Shown piece after piece: positions 50,031 through 58,542 of a DNA stretch of 59,106 nt. The stretch's first letter is position 1; each line of letters starts with the position of its first letter. Both the position numbers and the translations under genes were made by a program. The notes under the pieces are model-generated. The model did no database searches and was not told the DNA's origin. It saw nothing but the letters and a program-made list of their open reading frames with translations. Source of the stretch: Planctomycetota bacterium (GTDB taxonomy: Bacteria > Planctomycetota > Phycisphaerae > Phycisphaerales > UBA1924); assembly GCA_963204725.1 (NCBI GenBank), contig CAUJHH010000052.1, positions 1-59,106 on the forward strand. Reading direction: 5' to 3'.

Positions 50031-51497
50031 GTGATCACGCTCCGTCGAAAGTTCGCGATCCTCGTTTCCGGCCTCGCCGTCGGCGTTCTTGTGGTCCAGG
50101 CGACCGCCGTGTGGTCGATCGTAACCCTCGAACGCGAGATCGCCTGGCCTCTCAGAAGCATCGAGTCCGTTCTCCGAGACCTCCACACCTCAAAGCACTG
50201 CGCCGAGGACCTGGCTGCCGCGCTCGGCCAATCCCGTTGGGGCAATCCCGATTCGCCGATGGAGCCGGACGCCGCCATCGCCATGGCCTCCATCGCATCC
50301 CTTCGTTCGAGCCTCGACGCGATCGACGGACCAGACAGCTACGTGCTCCGAACGGGGATCGCTTCGGCTCGAACACTCCGACGCCAGACCGAGCACGCCA
50401 TCCTCACATCCATGGACGCGCTCTCCGATCCCACCCTCTCACCACAGGCAGCCAGGGACCTCTCGGTTGTTCACGAACTCATCGAACGCATCGAGAGCCA
50501 CGTCCTCGGCGATGCCGAATCACAGGCCGCGCATACCGACGCGATCAGGCGATCCGTGCTCGCCGTCACCGGCGTCTGCCTCGTCGCCCTCGCGCTGACC
50601 GTATTCCTCGGATTCCTGCTCTTTACACGCTGGGTCATCCGGCCCGTCGACTCCCTCCGCACCGCCGCAAAGCGGATCTCCACCGGCGACTACGAGCACC
50701 GCGTGCCCGTCAGAGGAGAGGACGAGCTCGCGCAGCTCAGCCGAGAGGTCAACCTGATGGCGGGCACCATCAACACCATGACCCAGGAACGCATCGAGCG
50801 CGAGCGCCTCGCCGCCATCGGCGAGATGGTCCGAAGGGTCGCCCACAACCTCCGCAACCCGCTGGCCGGGATCAGATCGCTCGCCGAGGTGACCCACGCC
50901 GAGCTCGACGAGTCATCCGACCTTCGAGAGGTCCAGTCCCGGATCATCAACACCGTCGACCGCTTCGAGCGCTGGCTTCGCGACTTGCTCCGCTCAACCA
51001 CCCCCCTCCAGATCGAGCCCATCACCCTCGACCTCTCCGAATGGCTCCCCGAAGTGATCGCAGCCCTCAGACCCATGGCAGACAGCCGACGAATCACACT
51101 CGTCCTGGAACTGCCCGATCGCCCCGTCCTCGTCAGCGCCGATCCATCTCACCTTGAACAGGCGATGGTCGCCGTCATCACCAACGCGCTCGAGGTCGTG
51201 CCGATCAGGGGAAGAGTCGACATCCGCCTCGCCGCCCAGGAGAATGGCCAGGCCCAGATCGATGTGCTCGACAACGGCCCCGGCGTCAGTCCGGAAGACG
51301 CAGAACGGATCTTCCAGCCCTATGTCACCACCAAGCCAGATGGCACTGGCATCGGGCTTGCAATGGCCCGGCATGTCATCCAGCAACACCGTGGGGTCAT
51401 CATCGTCCAGACCAGATTCCAGCCCGATTACGGGGATCAAGGCCAGGAAACTGGCTCCTGCTTCCGGATCCGAATCCCGGCAATCTCCGAACACTGA
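50031..51497 (+). CDS. Membrane sensor histidine kinase, NtrB/AtoS type
   Basis: 488 residues from GTG 50031 (GGTAGG nine bases upstream); GTG 49995 would add 12 and overlap the prepilin gene. A first membrane helix (about 8-30), a 140-residue mostly helical sensor region and a second helix (about 175-199) precede a HAMP domain (RPVDSLRTAAKRISTGDYEHRVPV). His272 lies in the H-box VAHNLRNPLAGI. N and G boxes are AVITNALEVV, DNGPGVSPEDAERIFQPYVTTK and GTGIGLAMARHVI. The H-N-L-R-N-P-L form is usual for partners of NtrC-type regulators, and one follows directly. The stop is part of the palindrome at 51497. Confidence 0.92.
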   Translation: MITLRRKFAILVSGLAVGVLVVQATAVWSIVTLEREIAWPLRSIESVLRDLHTSKHCAEDLAAALGQSRWGNPDSPMEPDAAIAMASIASLRSSLDAIDGPDSYVLRTGIASARTLRRQTEHAILTSMDALSDPTLSPQAARDLSVVHELIERIESHVLGDAESQAAHTDAIRRSVLAVTGVCLVALALTVFLGFLLFTRWVIRPVDSLRTAAKRISTGDYEHRVPVRGEDELAQLSREVNLMAGTINTMTQERIERERLAAIGEMVRRVAHNLRNPLAGIRSLAEVTHAELDESSDLREVQSRIINTVDRFERWLRDLLRSTTPLQIEPITLDLSEWLPEVIAALRPMADSRRITLVLELPDRPVLVSADPSHLEQAMVAVITNALEVVPIRGRVDIRLAAQENGQAQIDVLDNGPGVSPEDAERIFQPYVTTKPDGTGIGLAMARHVIQQHRGVIIVQTRFQPDYGDQGQETGSCFRIRIPAISEH

Positions 51498-51537
51498 TTG
51501 GCCAGTACTGGCCAATTCCGGACGAAATGTGGCCAAT
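51497..51537. promoter_or_regulatory. ATTGGCCA dyad plus third half-site over the regulator start codon
   Basis: ATTGGCCAGT-ACTGGCCAAT at 51497-51516 is a perfect 20-bp palindrome. It begins on the last base of the kinase stop codon. A further TGGCCAAT at 51530-51537 overlaps the GTG start of the response regulator (51529). The 8-base word thus occurs three times in 41 bases of the kinase-regulator junction. Confidence 0.7.
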
Positions 51538-52995
51538 ATTCTGCTCATCGAGGACGAGGCAAACCTCCGCTTTACGGTGGCTCGATCGCTGCGCTCCGCA
51601 GGCCATGATGTGGTTGAGTGCTCCGCTATCCCCGAGGCATTTGAGCAGCTCGATCGCGCCGCTTTCGACGCCGTCCTCACCGACGTCAACCTCGGACCGG
51701 ACAACGGCATCGACCTCGTCGCTCGTCTCCGCGAAGATGGATACGAGGGCGTCATCGTGATCATGACCGGCTACGGCACCGTCGAATCCGCGGTCCGCGC
51801 AATGAAAGTGGGTGCCGACGACTACCTCGAGAAGCCCGTTCGACTCGACGAACTCGTCATTCTGATGACGCGCCTGCTCGACGCCCGCGCCGATCGCAAG
51901 CGTCTCCGGCTCTACAAACGACTCGAGAACGTCAGGAGCAACGCCGCGAACGTGATCGGCCAGAGTGCCGCGTGGCTCCAGGCCCTGTCACTCGCCGATC
52001 GCATGGCACAAGCGCCGGTCCCGACCCGCGTCGACTCCGGCGAGGGCGCGAATCTCCCCACAATCCTCCTCCTCGGTGAGACCGGTTCTGGAAAGGGTGT
52101 GCTCGCCCGCCACGTCCACGAATCGGGACTCCGCGCTCGCAACCTCACCGACGCCCCCTTCGTCCACGTCAACTGCTCCGCATTCCCAGCCACCCTGATC
52201 GAGTCCGAGCTCTTCGGACACGAAAAGGGCGCATTCACCGATGCACGAACCGCGCGCGAAGGGCTCTTCGAGATGGCCGACGGCGGCACCATCTTCCTCG
52301 ATGAGATCGGGGACATGCCCGTCGAGCTCCAGGCCAAGCTCCTCTCCGTTCTCGAAAGAGGCATCATCCGCCGAATCGGGGGCACCCGCGAGATCCCGGT
52401 CCGCGTCCGCGTCGTCGCCGCCACCAACCAGAACCTCGAGCAGCGCGCCGCCGACGGCGCATTCCGACGCGACCTCCTCTATCGCCTCAACGCCCTCACC
52501 ATCAGGATCCCGCCCCTTCGCGAGCGAGGCGACGACTGCACCCTCATCGCGGACGCCGCCCTGAAACGGATGCTCCGCGAGTACGGCCGTCCCCCCGCAC
52601 ATCTCTCGCCCGACGCCATCGAGGCCATCAAGGCCCACCCCTGGCCCGGTAACGTGCGCGAGCTCGTCAACGCAATGCAGCGTGTCGCCATGCTCTGCGA
52701 CAGCAGCGAGATCAACGCACACGACCTCGGCATCGCCGACCACCTCCACACCCGCTCCGGCCACGATATCGATGCCGACGGTGATCGGACGTCAACCTCG
52801 GCGCTTCGTTTCGACTTTGACGACGGACAGTGCTCGTTCACCGATGTCGAGCGTGAACTGATGAAACAAGCCTTGACAAAGACCCGAGGGAATGTCTCGC
52901 GGGCCGCAAAGCTCATCGGCATGCAGCGGAGCAGCTTCCGCTACCGAATCGAGCGTTACGGCCTGGAGCCATTCGTTCGGGAGATAAGTCAATGA
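51529..52995 (+). CDS. NtrC-family response regulator (receiver, AAA+, Fis HTH)
   Basis: 488 residues from GTG 51529. The receiver domain has Asp52 (TDVNL) with Lys102 in EKP. The sigma54-type AAA+ domain has Walker A GETGSGKG (183-190), ESELFGHEKGAFTDA, Walker B GGTIFLDEIGDMP and an arginine finger region RRDLLYRLNAL. The Fis-like HTH at the C-terminus reads TRGNVSRAAKLIGMQRSSFRYRIERYGL. The sigma54-contact loop is GAFTDA instead of the consensus GAFTGA. It should activate sigma54 promoters after phosphorylation by the upstream kinase. It overlaps the next gene by ATGA. Confidence 0.94.
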   Translation: MANILLIEDEANLRFTVARSLRSAGHDVVECSAIPEAFEQLDRAAFDAVLTDVNLGPDNGIDLVARLREDGYEGVIVIMTGYGTVESAVRAMKVGADDYLEKPVRLDELVILMTRLLDARADRKRLRLYKRLENVRSNAANVIGQSAAWLQALSLADRMAQAPVPTRVDSGEGANLPTILLLGETGSGKGVLARHVHESGLRARNLTDAPFVHVNCSAFPATLIESELFGHEKGAFTDARTAREGLFEMADGGTIFLDEIGDMPVELQAKLLSVLERGIIRRIGGTREIPVRVRVVAATNQNLEQRAADGAFRRDLLYRLNALTIRIPPLRERGDDCTLIADAALKRMLREYGRPPAHLSPDAIEAIKAHPWPGNVRELVNAMQRVAMLCDSSEINAHDLGIADHLHTRSGHDIDADGDRTSTSALRFDFDDGQCSFTDVERELMKQALTKTRGNVSRAAKLIGMQRSSFRYRIERYGLEPFVREISQ

Positions 52996-54473
52996 CAATC
53001 GCTCGTGCCGCCGCCGTGAACTCACTCCTCATCGCGATCGCCGGCACGACCCTCGCAGACGACTTCTCAACTCGAATCGATCCCGGCGGCGACGCCTTCC
53101 TCCGACGCGCCGACTTCGGCGCAGACGGCCAGGTCAGCCCGGACTCCGTGCTCCCCGACATCCTCGCCCTTCGCATCGGCTCCTGGAAGCCCGCCGCGCC
53201 CTCGTCCGACCTCTACGCCGGCGCCTACCTCGCCGGAGCAAACTTCTTTCGCGCCGACCTCGTCCTCACAGGGCTCATCAACCCCCCCGGCCCGCTCGGC
53301 GTCACCGGCGCATACGACCCCTTCCAGTTCGGGCCAAGCCCCATCTATGGATACGTCGACTTCGACGTGGACGCCGACACCGAAACCGCGGGCGAATTGA
53401 GCGCCGTCTCCGCCAACCGCTTCCTCGCGAACGTCGCCAGATTCGGCTCCATACCCGATACCTCGCTCGGCGCTCGCGCCGCACGATTCGGCACGCAGGT
53501 CGACTACAACTTCGCGACCTCACCGCAGTACGAGCGCAGCGGCGCCGAGTTTGCCATGACCTTCTGCGGCTGCTCAGCCCTCACCATCATCTCCGAGTCC
53601 GGTGACGCCGACGGTCGCTTTGAGTCAGGCGAGACCTGGGTCGTGCAGGGCCGCTTCTTCGAGCGATTCACCGCATTCAATTCCGCCAGCTCGATGTTCG
53701 GCGGCAGCGTCTTCGGCGCATGGAATCCCCTCGTGCGACTCCGCTTCGCCCACGATCCCACCGAAGACACCACCACCATCACCCTTGTCTTCCCCCTGAA
53801 CCAGAACGGCGCAGGCGAGATGGCCGGCGCAGCACCCGAGCCCATCGACTTCAACGTCGCCAATCAAACCAGCGTCGCCGAGGCCCTGAACGAACTCGTG
53901 AATCAGCCGAGCTGGATCTCCGGTCCGCTCCGCACGCTGGCGATCGGCTGGAAATCCCGGAACGTCTCCGACGGCCTGAACGCCTCCACATGGGCCGCCT
54001 CCGCGATCGTCGGCACGGCCTACGCGCTGCAGGACGAAGCGCCCTTCGTCTGGACCGATGCCGGATTCGACATGGTCAGAGGCGACTTCAACGGCGACGG
54101 ATACCACGACAGCACCGACGAAGCCGAGTTGCTCTCGTTCATCGCCACCAACGACGGCGGCGCCGGAGATGCCGACGGCACGGTCAACGGGCGCGTGGCC
54201 ATCGACGGGTTCGGCGTCTACTTCGCTATCTACGACACCAACTACGACGGTGTCGTCAGCGCGGAAGACTGGGAGGCCCCGACCGACCCCGCAGACGTGA
54301 ACGGCGACACCTCCGTCGACATCCTCGACTTCCTCGACTTCCTCGCCGCGTTCTCAGAGTGCGAGAACAAGGCCGGCCCCTGCATCGTCAACAACGTCGA
54401 CGCCGACTTCAACCACGATCTCTACGTCGACATCCTCGACTTCCTCGACTTCCTCGACGCGTTCACCTTCTGA
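52992..54473 (+). CDS. Exported dockerin-repeat protein coupled to the two-component system
   Basis: 493 residues; the ATG overlaps the regulator stop. An N-terminal signal (AAAVNSLLIAIAGTTLA) is followed by a beta-rich region of about 330 residues without a recognised family. Calcium-binding-like loops come next (DFNGDGYHDSTDEAELL and DTNYDGVVSAEDWE), then the Phycisphaerales dockerin pair: DVNGDTSVDILDFLDFL and DFNHDLYVDILDFLDFL, with a Cys-containing linker. It is presumably secreted and surface- or complex-bound. Its tight coupling to a kinase and regulator is unusual for a structural exoprotein and may indicate a signalling partner. Confidence 0.75.
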   Translation: MTIARAAAVNSLLIAIAGTTLADDFSTRIDPGGDAFLRRADFGADGQVSPDSVLPDILALRIGSWKPAAPSSDLYAGAYLAGANFFRADLVLTGLINPPGPLGVTGAYDPFQFGPSPIYGYVDFDVDADTETAGELSAVSANRFLANVARFGSIPDTSLGARAARFGTQVDYNFATSPQYERSGAEFAMTFCGCSALTIISESGDADGRFESGETWVVQGRFFERFTAFNSASSMFGGSVFGAWNPLVRLRFAHDPTEDTTTITLVFPLNQNGAGEMAGAAPEPIDFNVANQTSVAEALNELVNQPSWISGPLRTLAIGWKSRNVSDGLNASTWAASAIVGTAYALQDEAPFVWTDAGFDMVRGDFNGDGYHDSTDEAELLSFIATNDGGAGDADGTVNGRVAIDGFGVYFAIYDTNYDGVVSAEDWEAPTDPADVNGDTSVDILDFLDFLAAFSECENKAGPCIVNNVDADFNHDLYVDILDFLDFLDAFTF

Positions 54474-54483
54474 GCCGGCACGC

Positions 54484-55464
54484 TCATCCCACCGGGTTGA
54501 CCGGCTCGCGCCCGGCGAGCACCGCACGCGCGTTCTCCGAGACCATCTCCGTCATCAACAGGCGATACTTCGTCTCCGCGCTCCCGATGTGCGGTGCCAG
54601 CACCACGTTCCCCAGCCCGACGAGCCCGGGATGCACCCGCGGCTCGTTCTCAAAGACATCCAGCCCCGCCCCCCAGATCTTCTTCGCCCGGAGTGCGTCG
54701 ACCAGCGCGCCCTCGTCGACCGTCGGCCCGCGCGACGTGTTGATCAGGATCGCCGTCGGCTTCATCATCGCAATCGCTTTGGCATCGATGATGTGGCGGG
54801 TCTCCGGCGTCAAGGGCGTGTGCACGCTGACCACGTCCGCCTCCCGCAGCCCCTCTTCCATGGATACCCGGCGTGCCGCGAGCGGCGCGAGCTCGAAGTC
54901 GATGTGCCTCGACCTGGCGACGTATAGCACCCGCATCCCCCACCCGATCGATCGCAACGCCGTCGCATACCCGATCCGCCCCGCGCCGACGATCAGCAGT
55001 GTCCGTCCCGTCAGGTCCATCCCCAGGAACTCGGTGATCCCGAGCGGGCCGCGCCGGGCGTACTCCTCGCTCCGCGCAAAATGGTCGGCCTCAACCAGCC
55101 GCCGAGCACACGCAAGCAACAGAGCCCACGCCAGATCCGCCGTCCCCTCGGTGACCGCCCCGGGCGTGTTGGCCACCTTCACCCCGCGCTCCTTGCAGAG
55201 CTTCACATCGATGTTGTCGTACCCCACGGCAAAGTTGCACACGCCCCGGAGCTGCGAACCCGCGGCATCCAGAAACTCCTTGTCCACCCGGTCGAAGTAC
55301 ATCGACACGATGAAGCTCGCCCCGGCGATGCTCCGAAGCACCTCCTCGCGCGTCTGCTTCTCGACGCGGCTCTGACGCACCTCCGCGCCCGGCACCACCA
55401 CCTCCCCCGGCACCTGGTGCGTGACAACCACGATCGGCTTCCCCTGATTCGCGTGCTCGCTCAT
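54484..55464 (-). CDS. D-2-hydroxyacid dehydrogenase (glyoxylate/hydroxypyruvate reductase type)
   Basis: 326 residues from ATG 55464; the frame extends further upstream but the fold begins here. It oxidises or reduces 2-hydroxy/2-keto acids with NAD(P)H. Features are VGYDNIDVKLCKERGVKVANTPG (substrate loop), nucleotide-binding GAGRIGYATALRSIGWGM, catalytic Arg in NTSRGPTVDE, Glu in DVFENEP and His in APHIGSA. The sequence around the dinucleotide loop (YVARSRH) suggests NADP preference, but this is weak. It converges on the dockerin gene after 10 bases and is divergent from the EEP gene across 14 bases. Confidence 0.9.
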   Translation of the reverse strand: MSEHANQGKPIVVVTHQVPGEVVVPGAEVRQSRVEKQTREEVLRSIAGASFIVSMYFDRVDKEFLDAAGSQLRGVCNFAVGYDNIDVKLCKERGVKVANTPGAVTEGTADLAWALLLACARRLVEADHFARSEEYARRGPLGITEFLGMDLTGRTLLIVGAGRIGYATALRSIGWGMRVLYVARSRHIDFELAPLAARRVSMEEGLREADVVSVHTPLTPETRHIIDAKAIAMMKPTAILINTSRGPTVDEGALVDALRAKKIWGAGLDVFENEPRVHPGLVGLGNVVLAPHIGSAETKYRLLMTEMVSENARAVLAGREPVNPVG

Positions 55465-55478
55465 GCCCAACCGTAGCA

Positions 55479-56420
55479 ATGCACCCCACACCCGTTTACG
55501 CTCCTCGCGTGGACGACCAAAGGCCGCAATCCCTCCGTCTCCTCGCTTGGAACATCCTTCACGGGGGCAGCTCGCGCCGGCTCCCCCACATCGCCCTCGA
55601 ACTGGTCGAGCACCGGCCCGACGTCGCCGTGATCTCCGAGTTCCGGCCCACCCTCGGCGGCCAGCTCCTGGCGATCCTCGCCGATCGCGGGCTCCGGCAC
55701 ATCGCCGAAGCCAACACCGGCATCGCACCGACCCGCAACCGCATCCTGATCGCATCACGCTACCCGCTCATGGAGATCGAGGCCGAGCCGATGCCCCCGT
55801 GCCTCGCGCGCCGCGTTCTGGTTCGCCGGCTCGGGGCGGAGGGCGCGGGCCTCCTGGTGACCGCGGCACACCTTCCGGACGACTGGACGCCGAGCGCCGC
55901 GCTCCACGGCTGGGCATGGCTGACCCGGCACGCGCTCGCTCATCGCGAAGAATCTCATATCATTCTCGGAGATCTGAACGGATCGCGAGATTCCGGCCAG
56001 CCGGGGGGCGCGCCGCCGCACGTCGCGCACGCGATGGGTCGCCTCTGGACCGCCGGGTACGCCGACGCGTTCGATCCCTCGCGTTGCGATCAAACCCGCG
56101 TCTCCCGGCCGGAAACCACGTGGAAATCCCACTGGGGACACGAGTTGCGACTGGACCACGCGCTTCTCTCCGCATCGCTCACGCCGGCTCTGGTCGCCGC
56201 CGAATACGCCCACAGCCCGCGAAAGAACGGGGTTTCCGACCACTCGGCGGTGCTCGTCGCGCTCGCGCTCGGGGGGCATCCGCCGATCGATACCGACGCA
56301 AAATTGGCAAAAAACCACGTAAACTCGGCGATTGAACCGATGTGTCGGCCTTGCCTCACGACAGATGGCGTGATAAAACGCCGCGGTTCTCGGAGAGAAT
56401 CCAAGCTTTTCAAGGAGTGA
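55479..56420 (+). CDS. Endonuclease/exonuclease/phosphatase (EEP) family protein
   Basis: 313 residues. Motifs of the EEP fold in order are LLAWNILHGG, VAVISEFRP (catalytic Glu), LLVTAAHLPDDW, HIILGDLNGSRDSG (Asp and Asn metal/phosphate ligands), LRLDHALLSA, and GVSDHSAVLVAL (Asp-His pair). The domain could cut DNA or hydrolyse phosphodiesters such as inositol phosphates or sphingomyelin; it has no signal peptide. The last 40 residues fall outside the fold in an AT-richer stretch that probably also holds the promoter and leader of the HU gene, so a slightly different 3' role is possible. Confidence 0.8.
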   Translation: MHPTPVYAPRVDDQRPQSLRLLAWNILHGGSSRRLPHIALELVEHRPDVAVISEFRPTLGGQLLAILADRGLRHIAEANTGIAPTRNRILIASRYPLMEIEAEPMPPCLARRVLVRRLGAEGAGLLVTAAHLPDDWTPSAALHGWAWLTRHALAHREESHIILGDLNGSRDSGQPGGAPPHVAHAMGRLWTAGYADAFDPSRCDQTRVSRPETTWKSHWGHELRLDHALLSASLTPALVAAEYAHSPRKNGVSDHSAVLVALALGGHPPIDTDAKLAKNHVNSAIEPMCRPCLTTDGVIKRRGSRRESKLFKE

Positions 56421-56427
56421 TTCAGCA

Positions 56428-56844
56428 ATGGCAAAGAAGACTGGGAAGATGTCCAAATCCGCAAAGGCCCCCGCAAAGGCTGCCCCCAAGGCCGCCCCCA
56501 AGGCAGCCAAGCCCGCCAAGATCACCGCCGCTTCCAAGCGGACCAAGGGTGAGCTCTACGGCATTCTCGGCGAGCACAACGGCCTGAGCCGCAAGCAGGT
56601 CGCGGGCGTCTTCGACACGCTTTCGACGGTGATGGCGGCGGACCTCGCGAAGCCGGGCAAGGACAAGCCCAAGATGTTCGTCGTCCCCGGCCTGATGAAG
56701 GTCACGAGCCGCTTCAAGCCCGCCGTCGGCGCGCGCAAGGGCATCGACCCCTTCACCAAGCAGGAGAAGATGTTCAAGGCCAAGCCCGCCAGCACGGGCA
56801 TCAAGATCCGCCCCCTCAAGGGCCTCAAGGAGATGGTCTCCTAA
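56428..56844 (+). CDS. HU-family DNA-binding protein with Lys/Ala/Pro-rich N-terminal tail
   Basis: 138 residues; AAGGAG precedes the ATG by about 11 bases. Residues 1-35 are almost only Lys, Ala, Pro and Ser, resembling a histone H1-type tail. From about residue 36 the HU/IHF-like fold follows: KGELYGILGEHNGLSRKQVAGVFDTL (helices 1-2), FVVPGLMKVTSRFKPAVGARKGIDPFTKQ (beta arm, with a DP-turn where HU has R-N-P) and IRPLKGLKEMVS. It should bend or compact DNA. A strong terminator follows. Confidence 0.9.
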   Translation: MAKKTGKMSKSAKAPAKAAPKAAPKAAKPAKITAASKRTKGELYGILGEHNGLSRKQVAGVFDTLSTVMAADLAKPGKDKPKMFVVPGLMKVTSRFKPAVGARKGIDPFTKQEKMFKAKPASTGIKIRPLKGLKEMVS

Positions 56845-56877
56845 GCCGGTCGCATCAGACACTCGCTCTGATCCACG

Positions 56878-56916
56878 ACGCACCGCACCCGAGAAGGGCG
56901 GTGCGTTCTTCTTTTT
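56878..56916 (+). terminator. Rho-independent terminator after the HU gene
   Basis: ACGCACCGC (56878-56886) pairs with GCGGTGCGT (56898-56906) over an 11-base loop, and TCTTCTTTTT follows. It ends transcription 34 bases after the HU stop codon. Confidence 0.9.
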
Positions 56917-57024
56917 GCATCGCGGGTGCGCTGGCGAATCGATCGCTCCCCTGACGATCGCTCTCCCGCTCCCTACAGTGCCACTCACCCGCACCTCCCA
57001 ACGCCCGACGCCAAGAGCACCTGC

Positions 57025-58542
57025 ATGCACGACGCGACCGCTCGGCGATTTCCGTTGACACAGATCAGCCCCGGACCCGTCCGCGCGCCGCGCGACGGCC
57101 TCTCCATCGAGGAGATGGAGAAGAAAGAGAAGTGCGGCGTCTTCGGCGTCTGGGGCGTGCCGGAGGGGGCACGCCTCGCCTACCTCGGGCTCTACGCGCA
57201 GCAGCACCGGGGCCAGGAGGCCGCGGGCATCGCGGTCACCAACGGCGCACTCATCGAGGGCGTCGTCGGCATGGGCCTCGTGCCGGACGTCATCTCCTCG
57301 CGCGACCTCACCCACCTCTGCGCTGTCGGCGCCAAGGGCGCGATCGGCCACAACCGATACTCCACAGCCGGGGGCTCCCTCGCCTGCAACAGCCAGCCCC
57401 TGATCGAGTCCTACATCGGGGGACAGGTCGCGATCGGCCACAACGGCAACCTCGTCAACTGCAAGGCCCTCCGGCGGATGTTTGAGGAACGCGGCCACCT
57501 CTTCCACACCACTAGCGACACCGAGGTGATCATTCATCTCCTCGCCTCCCCCGAGCAGCAGCAGGCTCCCGACCCGCTGGCGGCCACGCTCCGACGCCTG
57601 CAGGGCGCGTTCAGTCTCGTCTTCCTCTTCAAGGACCGGATCGAGGCGGCGCGCGATCCCTGGGGGTGGCGCCCGCTCGTGATCGGCCGCCTCCCCAGCG
57701 GCCAGCACATCGTCGCCAGCGAAACCGTCGCGCTCGATGTGGCCGGCGCGGAATACCTGCGCGAGGTCGAGCCGGGCGAGATCGTCACGCTGTCGGATGC
57801 CGGCCTCTCCTCGCGACGCTTCGGCGAGGCCAACCCGCGTCCGGCGCACTGCGTCTTCGAGCACGTGTACTTCGCCAGCCCCGCCAGCGTGATCTTCGGG
57901 CAGAATGTCCAGATCGTGCGCGAGCGCCTCGGCGAGATCCTCGCCACCGAGTCCCACGTCCCCGCGGACTTCGTCATGCCGATGCCGGATTCGGGACGCT
58001 CCGCCGCGGCGGGGTACGCCCGCGCCTGCGGCCTGCCATACCGAGAGGGGATCGTGCCGAACCGGTACGTCGGGCGCACGTTCATCAAGCCGACGCAGAC
58101 AGAGCGGAACGCCGCCGTGCGACTCAAGCTCAACGTGATTGCAGAGATCGTGCGGGGCAAGCGTGTGATCGTGGTGGACGACTCGATCGTGCGCGGCACG
58201 ACGACGCGGGCCAAGATGGCGCAGATCCGCCAGGCCGGGGCGAGCGAGATCCACCTGCGGATCTCCTGCCCGCCGATCCGGCATCCGTGTTTCTTCGGCG
58301 TCGATTTCGCGGAGCCGCGCCAGCTGGTGGCGACCGGCCGGAGCATCGAGCAGATCGGCGAGTTCCTCGGCGTGGACACGCTGCACTACCTCTCGCAGGA
58401 GGGGATGCTGTCGGCGATGCGCATGGCCGGGCAGAACTACTGCACGGCGTGCTACGACGGCGACTACCGGATCGATGTCGAGCACCCGGTCACCGATCAG
58501 GTGATCGAGCCGGATCAGATGCGGATCTTCGAGACGGCGTAG
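57025..58542 (+). CDS. purF: Amidophosphoribosyltransferase
   Basis: 505 residues from ATG 57025. It catalyses the first step of purine synthesis (PRPP plus glutamine to phosphoribosylamine). The N-terminal nucleophile is Cys37 in KEKCGVFGVWG, so a propeptide of 36 residues would have to be removed; a start at ATG 57115 would leave only 6. Glutaminase motifs include AQQHRGQEAAGIA and GHNRYSTAGG. The PRPP site is VIVVDDSIVRGTTT. Cys residues in AHCVFEHVYF, HPCFFG and NYCTACYDG match the four [4Fe-4S] ligands of the Bacillus-type enzyme. It stands alone, after the HU terminator. Confidence 0.96.
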   Translation: MHDATARRFPLTQISPGPVRAPRDGLSIEEMEKKEKCGVFGVWGVPEGARLAYLGLYAQQHRGQEAAGIAVTNGALIEGVVGMGLVPDVISSRDLTHLCAVGAKGAIGHNRYSTAGGSLACNSQPLIESYIGGQVAIGHNGNLVNCKALRRMFEERGHLFHTTSDTEVIIHLLASPEQQQAPDPLAATLRRLQGAFSLVFLFKDRIEAARDPWGWRPLVIGRLPSGQHIVASETVALDVAGAEYLREVEPGEIVTLSDAGLSSRRFGEANPRPAHCVFEHVYFASPASVIFGQNVQIVRERLGEILATESHVPADFVMPMPDSGRSAAAGYARACGLPYREGIVPNRYVGRTFIKPTQTERNAAVRLKLNVIAEIVRGKRVIVVDDSIVRGTTTRAKMAQIRQAGASEIHLRISCPPIRHPCFFGVDFAEPRQLVATGRSIEQIGEFLGVDTLHYLSQEGMLSAMRMAGQNYCTACYDGDYRIDVEHPVTDQVIEPDQMRIFETA

